Below, in pieces: positions 12,300 to 19,591 of a stretch of 36,460 bases of DNA. The notes under the pieces were generated by a model that had not been told where the DNA came from, did no database searches, and saw only the letters and a list, made by a program, of their open reading frames with translations. The stretch's first letter is position 1; each line of letters begins with the position of its first letter. The stretch comes from a virus. Location of the stretch: positions 1-36,460 of the IMG/VR virus record IMGVR_UViG_3300047560_000914; one strand, written 5' to 3'. The position numbers were made by a program, and so were the translations under genes.

Positions 12300-13368
12300 C
12301 CTCAACCACAGGGGCTTCTTCAAGCGAAGTGTTCTTGTCGAACTTGTGTGGATTAGCAGTAATGTCAGCCATAATTTTATCTAGACTACCGTCTTCGTTA
12401 CGTTCCCATGCTTTGCGGAATTGTTTAATAATTTCGCCGTCAGTTGTAACATACTTTAGACTGTTGCCTTCTTTAGTAAGTAGGCCTTTTGCTTCGCATA
12501 AATCAACCATGCCAGAGTATGGGTTCATACCTGTTTCGTATGGAATCTTAACTTGAACACTTTCAAAAGGTTTAGCATAACGTGTCTTCATGATCTTACA
12601 TGCTGCACGAATACCTTTAACTTCTGAAATCTTGTTACCGTCTTCGTCTTCCTTCAACTTCAACTTACGCATAGCCACAACAATAGAGCTAGCATAGATA
12701 AAGCCTTGACCACCGGAGATCTTGTCGTCAGGATCAAACATATCCTGCGATGCGTATGTATGGTTAGTTGCTACTAGTCCAATGTTTAAATCGCCAAACA
12801 TGTTCACACAGTTACGAACAAGTGCTGTTAGTGCTTTAGGCTTACGACCCAAGTCACCTTTAAGGTCACCTGCTTGGAATTGGTTAACGTCAGTTGGCGT
12901 TAACATCATACCCAGCGAGTCAAGCACAAACAATACCTTGGGACGTTGGTCTTCGGGCAGTGCTTTATATTCTTTAACAAAGTCATTAATTAACTTAGCA
13001 ACGTCATCAATCATTGCCACGTTAAGTTTAAGTAGTTTCTCTTCTGAGGTGTCAACCCCAAGTGCATGTAGCCATTGCTCGTCAAGAGCGTTTTCAGTAT
13101 CAACAAGAATAACGTAGATACCTTGTTCCTGTGCATTTTTAATAATGTTACCGGAACAAATATACGACTTACCTGCACCAGATTCTCCAGCAAAAACTGT
13201 AACCTTGCCCATTGGGATGCCCTTATTGAAATCACCCGAAATGAGGTAGTTAAGCGCAAAGTTGTTGGTGCTGATCCAAGTATCCGGATCACGAAAGCCG
13301 ATACTAAGACCTTCAATACTTTTTGTAATTGTTTTACGAAATTTACTTACGTCAAATGGTTTAGCCAT
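12289..13368 (-). CDS. uvsX: UvsX RecA-like recombinase
   Basis: 359 aa. Walker A GESGAGKS at 61-68 and Walker B VLFVLDS at 145-151 are in place, followed by the L2/ATPase region GLVATNHTYASQDMF. T4 UvsX is 391 aa. It catalyses homologous strand exchange for recombination-dependent replication and repair together with gp32 and UvsY. The start is preceded by AAGGAAA. It follows gp32 after a tetraloop hairpin and heads an operon with radical SAM genes and the UvsY-like gene. Confidence 0.95.
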   Translation of the reverse strand: MAKPFDVSKFRKTITKSIEGLSIGFRDPDTWISTNNFALNYLISGDFNKGIPMGKVTVFAGESGAGKSYICSGNIIKNAQEQGIYVILVDTENALDEQWLHALGVDTSEEKLLKLNVAMIDDVAKLINDFVKEYKALPEDQRPKVLFVLDSLGMMLTPTDVNQFQAGDLKGDLGRKPKALTALVRNCVNMFGDLNIGLVATNHTYASQDMFDPDDKISGGQGFIYASSIVVAMRKLKLKEDEDGNKISEVKGIRAACKIMKTRYAKPFESVQVKIPYETGMNPYSGMVDLCEAKGLLTKEGNSLKYVTTDGEIIKQFRKAWERNEDGSLDKIMADITANPHKFDKNTSLEEAPVVEDAE

Positions 13369-13420
13369 GATGTATTTCCTTATAGATTTATTTTAGTTTG
13401 ATAGGGAATAGATAACCGAG

Positions 13421-13442
13421 AAAGCAGGGTTTCCCCTGCTTT
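13421..13442 (-). terminator. GNRA tetraloop hairpin after gp32
   Basis: Minus strand: AAAGCAGGG-GAAA-CCCTGCTTT, a perfect 9-bp stem capped by a GAAA tetraloop, 6 bases after the gp32 stop. Only a short T run follows, so it may act as a partial terminator or protect the 3' end of gp32 mRNA. Confidence 0.75.
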
Positions 13443-13448
13443 CAACCA

Positions 13449-14432
13449 TTAAGGTTTACGGTTACGAATCATCGCTAGGATGTCTTCTGCCTTTTGTGTA
13501 CTAGCAGGCTTTGCAACCGGGGCAGGTGCTGCTGCTGGTTCTTCAACATCAAAAGGAGCGTCATCGTCGCTTGACGAAGCTACTGGAGCAGGGGCTGGTG
13601 CTGGACGAGCTGCTGGAGCCGACTCAGTACTTGCGCCTTCAACCTTCAAGCCATATGGCTTGTAGTATGCACCCCACTTTTCAGGATCGTATGGTTGACC
13701 ATCAACGGATGCTTCAAACATTTCCTTAATAACTTTCAACTCAACCTCGCTAGGCTTCTTAGGTAAGAAGTCAGACAAGTTGTGAAGACCGTGTTTTTCG
13801 ATTGCTTCGGCTTCTGCCGCAGTCAATGCGCTTTCTTTACGAGCAAATCCGCTTGTGCTGTAATCAGCATAACCACCTTTGCTTGTTTTCTTAATGTTAA
13901 AATCTGAACCACCTTGGTAGTCAGTTGGCATTGACTCCATATCTGGGTCTTTCAATGCGTTAACAACTAAGTTGTAGATCTGTGGGCTAATCACAAATCG
14001 ACGAATTGGGTTTTCTGGTGTCTTGTCGTCGCCAACAGGGTTGTCACGAACAAAGCCTTGGAACAAGTAGGATTTCTTTTTCCAATACTTGCGACCCATT
14101 TCTTCCATACTAGAGTCTTTAAACCAAGTACGCACTTCTGCAAGAACCGGACATGCTTCGCCGTACATTTCTACGCAAGGAACCTGCACGATAACTGGCT
14201 TGCTGTCTGCTTGACCTTTAACGCCAGCAAATGGCAATTTGATCATCAGGCGTTCAACCCAGAAGAATGAGTTTTTAGGATCTGCGTCGGGAAGGAATCG
14301 CACACGGGCTGTAGTGCCCTCAGGGATGTTCCAGTGTGCATAGATAGCGTTGTCGCCACCTGTTTGTGAGTCGCCGCCTTTGCGGTCTTGTGATTGCAGT
14401 TTTGCGCGAATTTCAGCTAAAGTCATGGCCAT
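13449..14432 (-). CDS. 32: gp32 single-stranded DNA-binding protein
   Basis: 327 aa. The N terminus (MTLAEIRAKLQ) matches the cooperativity domain, the central OB-fold region contains FLPDADPKNSFFWVERL and a PCVEMYGEACPVL segment whose cysteines (86, 94) fall where T4 gp32 binds zinc, and the C terminus is a long Ala/Pro linker followed by an acidic patch (SSSDDDAPFDVEEP) and a final AEDILAMIRNRKP helix. It coats ssDNA and organises replication and recombination proteins. The leader has repeated TTAAGG units consistent with autogenous control. Ribosome site AAGGAG. Confidence 0.93.
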   Translation of the reverse strand: MAMTLAEIRAKLQSQDRKGGDSQTGGDNAIYAHWNIPEGTTARVRFLPDADPKNSFFWVERLMIKLPFAGVKGQADSKPVIVQVPCVEMYGEACPVLAEVRTWFKDSSMEEMGRKYWKKKSYLFQGFVRDNPVGDDKTPENPIRRFVISPQIYNLVVNALKDPDMESMPTDYQGGSDFNIKKTSKGGYADYSTSGFARKESALTAAEAEAIEKHGLHNLSDFLPKKPSEVELKVIKEMFEASVDGQPYDPEKWGAYYKPYGLKVEGASTESAPAARPAPAPAPVASSSDDDAPFDVEEPAAAPAPVAKPASTQKAEDILAMIRNRKP

Positions 14433-14435
14433 AAT

Positions 14436-14480
14436 AGTTCTCCTTAATAATATGCCTTAATAATGTGCCTTAATATGTAT
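14436..14480 (-). promoter_or_regulatory. gp32 leader with triple TTAAGG repeat
   Basis: Upstream of the gp32 ATG the minus strand has three near-identical AT-rich units of about 13 nt, each containing (AT)TTAAGG, the last forming the Shine-Dalgarno TAAGGAG. T4 gp32 represses its own mRNA by cooperative binding to an unstructured AU-rich leader with short repeats; this looks like the equivalent operator. Confidence 0.6.
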
Positions 14481-14494
14481 AATGCACTCGTTGC

Positions 14495-14523
14495 ATTGTA
14501 CGTAAGTATTTATGACAAGTCAA
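14495..14523 (-). promoter_or_regulatory. sigma70-type promoter of gp32 overlapping a late box
   Basis: Minus strand: -35 TTGACT (14523-14518), 17-bp spacer, -10 TACAAT (14500-14495). The spacer contains CATAAATA (14514-14507), a T4-type late promoter, so the gene could be transcribed both early by host polymerase and late. Confidence 0.75.
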
Positions 14524-14550
14524 AAGAAAAGGCACAAAAAATGTGCCTTT
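14524..14550 (-). terminator. Intrinsic terminator after the 492-aa gene
   Basis: Minus strand: AAAGGCACA (14550-14542), loop TTTTT, TGTGCCTTT (14536-14528), then TTTTC-rich sequence. It separates the 14569-16047 gene from the gp32 promoter. Confidence 0.85.
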
Positions 14551-14568
14551 GGACAAAGCTGTTTTTGT

Positions 14569-16047
14569 TTACTTGCGTAAGCCAGCTAGAGTTCGAATGA
14601 AGTTTAGTGGATCAACAGATTCAGCTTGTGGTTGTGGTTGTTGCTGATTAGGTTGCACACCAGCAGCTTCTTGTTCAGCTGGTTGCTGTGTGCCCAGTAC
14701 TGGTTCAGCACCAGGCTGTGGTTGTTGAACTGGTTCTGGTTCATTTGATTGTTGAACAATTTGTTCCATTTCCTGACCAATTGCGGGAAAGTGTCTGTGT
14801 AACCATTTTAAGATTTCCGGACGGCAATCATAGTTGGGACCTTTGATGCTAGCCAATTCTAAAATTTCGTCGTTTAACTCATCGTCGCCAATTAAGTCAT
14901 GCAAGATAGAAACTGCGGCTTGACCTTGCTGACCAACTGCAAACGGTTGAGACATTAGCTCACGTAGTTGGTCAACTTCGGACTCTTGATCAGGCACAGC
15001 CCATGTACCTTCTAATACAGAGTCAGCCCAATCTTCAAACTCTTCTGCCATTGGATTATTCATTTCTTGCACCTTTCGAATGTGAGCGCGGTATACGTAT
15101 GGCAACGCTTCGTCAAAGCGGTCATCGTACATCTTTTTAACAAACCGCTCACGCATTGCTCCCACATCAATATCATCTTCAATTGGTGCATCGGGCATGT
15201 AGTTCTCTACGTAGTCTAGATAGTAACGCGGACTTCTTAAACGCTTTAGTTTGTTCTTTAACTCATAGTAACGATCAACAGCATGTGTAGCCATCGAGTT
15301 CGTTTCGTCATCTAAATCACTACGGCGCTTAATACTGCGAGCAAAATGACTTAAGCTAGACATCTCGTCCATCATGTTATTAATAGCTTCGCAAATTTCG
15401 TCACCGTATGTGCCACCGTTGCTGTAGTGTTGAGCAAGTGCTGTAGCACCTGCTAAGTTTTTGTGCTTTAAACGGAAACGCTCGCCTTGTGGGGTTTCAA
15501 TAAAGATAGATTCAATTTTTCTAGTACGGGCACCGCGAACTTCTTCGTCAATGCTATCACTATGTACTACACGAACTGTACATTCCCCAACCTTAGCAAA
15601 ACTATGTTTCTTGGTACCATACATTCTGCTTTCGGTTACGTTAATATCGCCAGTGTTAATTGTGGCGTCCGAATTACTTTGTTGTTTAACGTCTTTGATT
15701 TGCAGATTGCTCTTAGCAATGTCGCGAGTATCAAAGCTTAACATATTACGCTTTGCAAACTTACGCAAAGCTCTTAGGAAATCATACCACTCGTCTTTAC
15801 TAAGACCGTTTTCTTTAATATTGTCTTTAATGTCAGCACCGAAGTAAACCTTCATAGCTTCTTCATCAATTAAGCTGATAGTGACATTGCCTAATTCAAT
15901 TCCATCTTGACTGTATGTGAAATTAAAGAACCTTGCTTTTTCAGGATCTTGTGTGGATTTTGCGCTTTCATCGCCAAGGTTAACTTCATCAAAGCGACTA
16001 CGCACTTTGTCAAATAAGCTGGCGGCAATTTTATCAACTTCTCTCAT
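14569..16047 (-). CDS. Hypothetical phage protein, probable virion-associated
   Basis: 492 aa, no family recognised. Residues 1-120 are mixed alpha/beta with FNFTYSQDGIELGNV and RNMLSFDTRDIAKSNLQ; the middle is helical and charged; the last ~75 residues are Pro/Gln-rich (EPEPVQQPQPGAEP) and disordered, finishing with LNFIRTLAGLRK. The tail resembles short LAGL/LAGI segments in two neighbouring proteins. The start codon lies exactly 5 nt beyond a late promoter box, so the late mRNA would be leaderless. Late expression and position next to packaging genes suggest a structural or assembly role. Confidence 0.6.
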   Translation of the reverse strand: MREVDKIAASLFDKVRSRFDEVNLGDESAKSTQDPEKARFFNFTYSQDGIELGNVTISLIDEEAMKVYFGADIKDNIKENGLSKDEWYDFLRALRKFAKRNMLSFDTRDIAKSNLQIKDVKQQSNSDATINTGDINVTESRMYGTKKHSFAKVGECTVRVVHSDSIDEEVRGARTRKIESIFIETPQGERFRLKHKNLAGATALAQHYSNGGTYGDEICEAINNMMDEMSSLSHFARSIKRRSDLDDETNSMATHAVDRYYELKNKLKRLRSPRYYLDYVENYMPDAPIEDDIDVGAMRERFVKKMYDDRFDEALPYVYRAHIRKVQEMNNPMAEEFEDWADSVLEGTWAVPDQESEVDQLRELMSQPFAVGQQGQAAVSILHDLIGDDELNDEILELASIKGPNYDCRPEILKWLHRHFPAIGQEMEQIVQQSNEPEPVQQPQPGAEPVLGTQQPAEQEAAGVQPNQQQPQPQAESVDPLNFIRTLAGLRK

Positions 16048-16051
16048 ATGC

Positions 16052-16624
16052 TTATTTATGTGAATACGGTGGAAACACTGTATAGCTACATACCCTAAAA
16101 GTATTGTTCGGGACTTTGGTTAACATCGCATGCCACTGTAAAGGCTGCGAGCCGTCCTCGTGTTTGTGGTTTAACATCAAGTAACCTGTATTTTGCTTAA
16201 ATTCAAATTTACGCATCAAATAAGGTTCGCTGTTATGTGTGTAAAAGGATGTGCCTAACTCGGCAGGACCAGTAATGTAAATTTGCATACTCATTGGCAA
16301 CTCACCATCTGTATGCATTGGTACCCAAAACCCCGGTTGATCCACCCACCAATTGGTATTGCCGGCGTTAGTCCCAAAATTAAACTTAATGCCAAAATGC
16401 TCTTCAAACCACGGGGCAAGTGTTGCTATGTAATCACTAGCTTCTTTTAAAAGAGGTATGTCGTACTTCTTTAAACTTTTACGTGCCCACATCTCTTGTT
16501 GATCTTCTCTGCCCCAAGGTTGGTTATTCCAATCTAGTTCCAACAAACGAGCAAACAACTCGTCTGGGAACAAATCCTCAATTGCATACAACCGCCCAAT
16601 GTCATCAACTTGTGTTAGCTTCAT
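16052..16624 (-). CDS. 2OG-Fe(II) oxygenase (prolyl hydroxylase-like)
   Basis: 190 aa. The jelly-roll metal ligands are visible as HTD (H104, D106) in FWVPMHTDGELPMSMQIYI, a distal His in LQWHAML (H165), and Arg in FRVCSYTVF (R177), which binds 2-oxoglutarate. Such small oxygenases are common in marine T4-like phages, but their substrates (protein side chains or small molecules) are mostly unknown. The gene follows gp17 by one base and its stop codon is embedded in the late promoter of the next gene. Confidence 0.85.
   Translation of the reverse strand: MKLTQVDDIGRLYAIEDLFPDELFARLLELDWNNQPWGREDQQEMWARKSLKKYDIPLLKEASDYIATLAPWFEEHFGIKFNFGTNAGNTNWWVDQPGFWVPMHTDGELPMSMQIYITGPAELGTSFYTHNSEPYLMRKFEFKQNTGYLMLNHKHEDGSQPLQWHAMLTKVPNNTFRVCSYTVFPPYSHK
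16053..16060 (-). promoter_or_regulatory. Late promoter CATAAATA, 5 nt before ATG
   Basis: CATAAATA is followed by AGCAT and then the ATG of the 492-aa gene. T4 late transcription starts about 6 nt after the box, which is the A of the ATG. No Shine-Dalgarno site is present. Confidence 0.7.
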
Positions 16625-16625
16625 G

Positions 16626-18191
16626 TTATGTCATCATAATAAATGGCATTGGCTCAATGAAGTCGTCTAAGCTGTCTCGTAGATGCAAATCAAGGTCTGC
16701 GTCAAAGCTCTTAAGCATTTGTACCATACGCACAACAAGAATAGTAGACATAACTAAGTCGTCAGTCTCGCCAATTTTAGCTTCAAAGCTATTACCAACT
16801 GCAACAAAAGTCTTTAACTCGGATATTAAGTTCTTGCTAGCAATATGCAAACGCTTAGTTTCAACTAACGCTTTTAATTTTGCACATGCAGCCAGTTTAC
16901 TCTTGTTAGTAGTTGTGAACCCACGTCTGTAGCCTTTAGTACCAGCTTTCTTAGGTTCAGTTAAGAATGTTCCGCGAATGTTTTCTTCACCAATCTCACT
17001 GATACTTACTAACGCTGCTTCACCTAGTGTGTTGTTTTCTACACTATAATAAATGTCGGTATCGCTGCCTGTAATTTCGTACAAGTAATCGCAAATCTCT
17101 TTCATAATTGCAATTTGTCTTTGTACAGGAGTTTTGTTATGTTGCCACTCGCCAATTTGCATCATCGACGGTAACTCAAAAATTTGTATAGCTGCTGCGT
17201 CACCACCAGTACCCAAGCTAGGGTCTAAACCAACAGCATACTGACATCCTCGCTGCGGTTTCTTGTACCAGCGCACTTGCCCTTGTCGTTCTAGTGGATC
17301 AATACCTGCAAGTTCAATTAGTGTAGACGCATTGATTAGAGTTTCGTCATAAATCAAGAACTCACATCCGTGTTCACGACGGAAACGATCTTCACCAATA
17401 CGACCAATTTCTTCTTTCTTCCATTGCTCGTCACGGTCCGGGTGTTCCCACCAGTTAGCTTGGTAGCCACGGAAACCATTGATGCCTAGTTCTGTTTCGT
17501 TACCAAACTCGTCCACACGCTTATTAGCTTGTTTCCAAATAATAGCAAACTGGTCTTCGTCACTGTTTGGTGTTGATGTAATAATCGCTTTACCACCAGT
17601 TGACAATGTAGGCGAAATAGAAGTCCAGAATTCAGTAGCAATAGTAGGTCTTACGAATGCAAACTCGTCACAGTATAGTAAGGAAATAGACATACCACGA
17701 CCAGTTGTTTCGGTTGTTGTCTGCGAAACAATGCGCGAGCCGTTTTCAAATTCTAGTGAGCCTTTGTTGTAGCTTGTACAACCTGCTCTAATGTGATCAG
17801 GACATAATTCGTATGCATAGCGGATACGTTGCATAATTTCCTGAGCACCTGTGTATTTGTGCGCTGCAATCAAAATAGTTGCATCCGGCACAAACATCGC
17901 ATACCACAACAAATAACCCGCTGCACTAGTAGACTTACCAGTCTGGCGGGGCATCAAACTAATTGAAAAACGATAATTGTGATAAGTATCAATTAGCTTT
18001 TGTTGATATTCGAATGGTTTATACAACATCTTACCTTTAGTAGGATGCTGGATAAAAAAGTAATTACTCATAAAATATTCCGGACCGGTGACAGGGTCTG
18101 CACAGCGAGCAAATTCTAGGATTTGATACTCTGTGTAGGACGCCTTCTGGTGCGGTGTTTTTACAAGTTTGGTTTCGTCAAAAGCTGCCAT
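16626..18191 (-). CDS. 17: gp17 terminase large subunit
   Basis: 521 aa. The N-terminal packaging ATPase has Walker A PRQTGKST (81-88), Walker B SLLYCDEF (170-177) and coupling motif TSTPN (206-210). The C-terminal RNase H-like nuclease starts with GLDPSLGTGGD (321-331), whose first Asp binds metal. Length is a little under T4 gp17 (610 aa). It translocates DNA into the prohead and cuts concatemers, working with gp16 and the portal. An HNH nuclease lies divergently just upstream, a common arrangement beside terminases. Confidence 0.95.
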   Translation of the reverse strand: MAAFDETKLVKTPHQKASYTEYQILEFARCADPVTGPEYFMSNYFFIQHPTKGKMLYKPFEYQQKLIDTYHNYRFSISLMPRQTGKSTSAAGYLLWYAMFVPDATILIAAHKYTGAQEIMQRIRYAYELCPDHIRAGCTSYNKGSLEFENGSRIVSQTTTETTGRGMSISLLYCDEFAFVRPTIATEFWTSISPTLSTGGKAIITSTPNSDEDQFAIIWKQANKRVDEFGNETELGINGFRGYQANWWEHPDRDEQWKKEEIGRIGEDRFRREHGCEFLIYDETLINASTLIELAGIDPLERQGQVRWYKKPQRGCQYAVGLDPSLGTGGDAAAIQIFELPSMMQIGEWQHNKTPVQRQIAIMKEICDYLYEITGSDTDIYYSVENNTLGEAALVSISEIGEENIRGTFLTEPKKAGTKGYRRGFTTTNKSKLAACAKLKALVETKRLHIASKNLISELKTFVAVGNSFEAKIGETDDLVMSTILVVRMVQMLKSFDADLDLHLRDSLDDFIEPMPFIMMT

Positions 18192-18199
18192 AGTATAAT

Positions 18200-18207
18200 T
18201 ATTTAGT
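18200..18207 (-). promoter_or_regulatory. Late promoter ACTAAATA (gp17)
   Basis: ACTAAATA followed by 8 nt (ATTATACT) and the gp17 ATG; the leader would be about 3 nt and no Shine-Dalgarno site is visible. Confidence 0.6.
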
Positions 18208-18212
18208 TATAG

Positions 18213-18241
18213 TTGTACATTATGGATTTTTCGTATATAAT
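18213..18241 (+). promoter_or_regulatory. sigma70-type promoter for the HNH gene
   Basis: Plus strand: TTGTAC, 17-bp spacer, perfect TATAAT, then AAGGAAGG and the ATG at 18271. It is divergent from the gp17 late promoter. Confidence 0.75.
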
Positions 18242-18270
18242 GCAAATACCTTATCAAAGAAGGAAGGAAA

Positions 18271-18801
18271 ATGTCAGATACTTTACTACTCAACAGCGAT
18301 TACCGCCCAATTAGCATCTTGCCGCTAAGTGTTATCCCATGGCAACATGCTATTAAACTAATGTTCCTGAAAAAGGTTAACGTCATCGAGACTTACCCTG
18401 ATTGGATCATTCGTTCCGAGCGTCTAGCGATGAATGTACCAAGTGTCTGTGTAACTACAGATTACTTTAAGTACAAACGCAACGTCAAATTCAGCCGATA
18501 CAACATGTATCTGCGCGACTTATTTGAGTGCCAGTACTGTCATGAAGTATTTGACTTTGACGAACTAACCATTGACCACGTGCTTCCACGTGCCAAGGGC
18601 GGTAAGACTAACTGGGAAAACTGTGTAACTGCATGTAAGCCATGCAATCATGCAAAAGGTGACAAACTAATGAAGCCTAAGCACATGCCGTTTAAACCAG
18701 ACTACTACAGCCTAGTTAGCAAGTGGAAGGAGAACACACCGTTTAAGGTTAAGCACCCAAGCTGGAATCAGTACTTGGGACTTGAATTATTAGCGGCTTG
18801 A
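18271..18801 (+). CDS. HNH endonuclease beside terminase
   Basis: 176 aa. Zinc pairs C87-x2-C90 (CQYC) and C122-x2-C125 (CKPC) flank the HNH core LTIDHVLPRAKGGKTNWENC, with D102-H103 and N117 and H127. The N-terminal ~80 residues (MSDTLLLNSDYRPISILPL) match a class of phage and bacterial HNH proteins that begin with VLNxxYxPL. HNH nucleases next to terminase can assist concatemer cutting; alternatively it is a mobile endonuclease. It is on the opposite strand from its neighbours with its own host-type promoter, and its 3' end overlaps the convergent 153-aa gene by 34 bases. Confidence 0.88.
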   Translation: MSDTLLLNSDYRPISILPLSVIPWQHAIKLMFLKKVNVIETYPDWIIRSERLAMNVPSVCVTTDYFKYKRNVKFSRYNMYLRDLFECQYCHEVFDFDELTIDHVLPRAKGGKTNWENCVTACKPCNHAKGDKLMKPKHMPFKPDYYSLVSKWKENTPFKVKHPSWNQYLGLELLAA

Positions 18802-19229
18802 GACTTTTCGTCTTGCCAACGCTTCTCTAGTTTATCTGCTAGAGTTTCAACTTTGTCAGCATCGGGCAATCCGTTTTTGTCTAATAGATAAGATGGATTT
18901 GGCTCGGTGTCTGGCAATTCGTCGCCTATAGGCTTCTCGCCAGTTAGCTCAGGACGAGCAAAGTATAAACGGAACCACTCGTCGGTTCCTGTTTTGATGT
19001 TTAAATCTTTTTCAATTTGTCTCTTCTGAGACAAATTATTATTCACGGCACCCACTGGACTAAATGGCTCATCGTGATCTTGTTGTACGTTTAAAGACGT
19101 TTCAATTAGATTGTTAATGCCAGCTAGCTTCTTTAACTCAGCTAGGTCTTGTGGGTCCATAAAAGCGTCAGGATTACCAGATTCGCCTTCTTGATAAAAG
19201 TTTGCGCTAGTTACCCTGTACTGTCTCAT
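18768..19229 (-). CDS. Hypothetical phage protein
   Basis: 153 aa, hydrophilic, with no family I recognise. It includes NPDAFMDPQDLAELKKLAGI near residues 19-38, sharing an ELxKLAGI/L segment with the 601-aa protein upstream. The C terminus is charged and probably disordered. It overlaps the start codon region of the preceding gene's stop and, at its 3' end, the convergent HNH gene. The position between gp16-like and gp17 genes suggests a packaging or head role. Confidence 0.6.
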   Translation of the reverse strand: MRQYRVTSANFYQEGESGNPDAFMDPQDLAELKKLAGINNLIETSLNVQQDHDEPFSPVGAVNNNLSQKRQIEKDLNIKTGTDEWFRLYFARPELTGEKPIGDELPDTEPNPSYLLDKNGLPDADKVETLADKLEKRWQDEKSQAANNSSPKY

Positions 19230-19591
19230 TTGCGTTTAAGAGAAATTGGCCCACGTGGAGTAATTGGGCTGTTTGTGTTAGTTCCGTCAACTTCCTTTGA
19301 CCCACGGCCAGTGTTAGTTGTTGGACGAACACCCATTTGTTTTTCTGCGCCACGACGAATTTCTTCGTCGGCATCGCTAAAGTCAATCATAGTAAACTTA
19401 CTACCCATTGGGGCTTCAGTGTCATTATCATTGTCTCGCGGACTTGCTGCTAACGCAATACCAAAGCGATATGCAGAATACGGGCTGTTGTTATTGTCTA
19501 ATGCCGAATAAGTGATTAGTCCCGGAGTAGCGCCGTTAAACGCTACTGGTAACTTACCCTTTCCTTCGGAGATTATTTCATTGCATTTCAT
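19226..19591 (-). CDS. Hypothetical phage protein
   Basis: 121 aa, rich in Asn, Gly and Pro in its C-terminal half and probably disordered there. The N-terminal half has an alternating pattern (LPVAFNGATPGLITYSAL) suggesting beta strands. Its stop overlaps the next start (ATGA) and its start overlaps the 601-aa gene, so these are co-translated. Function not recognised. Confidence 0.6.
   Translation of the reverse strand: MKCNEIISEGKGKLPVAFNGATPGLITYSALDNNNSPYSAYRFGIALAASPRDNDNDTEAPMGSKFTMIDFSDADEEIRRGAEKQMGVRPTTNTGRGSKEVDGTNTNSPITPRGPISLKRK

Noticed and set aside
13480-13729. Ala/Gly-rich plus-strand frames
   Set aside because: Shadow of the Ala/Pro-rich linker of gp32.
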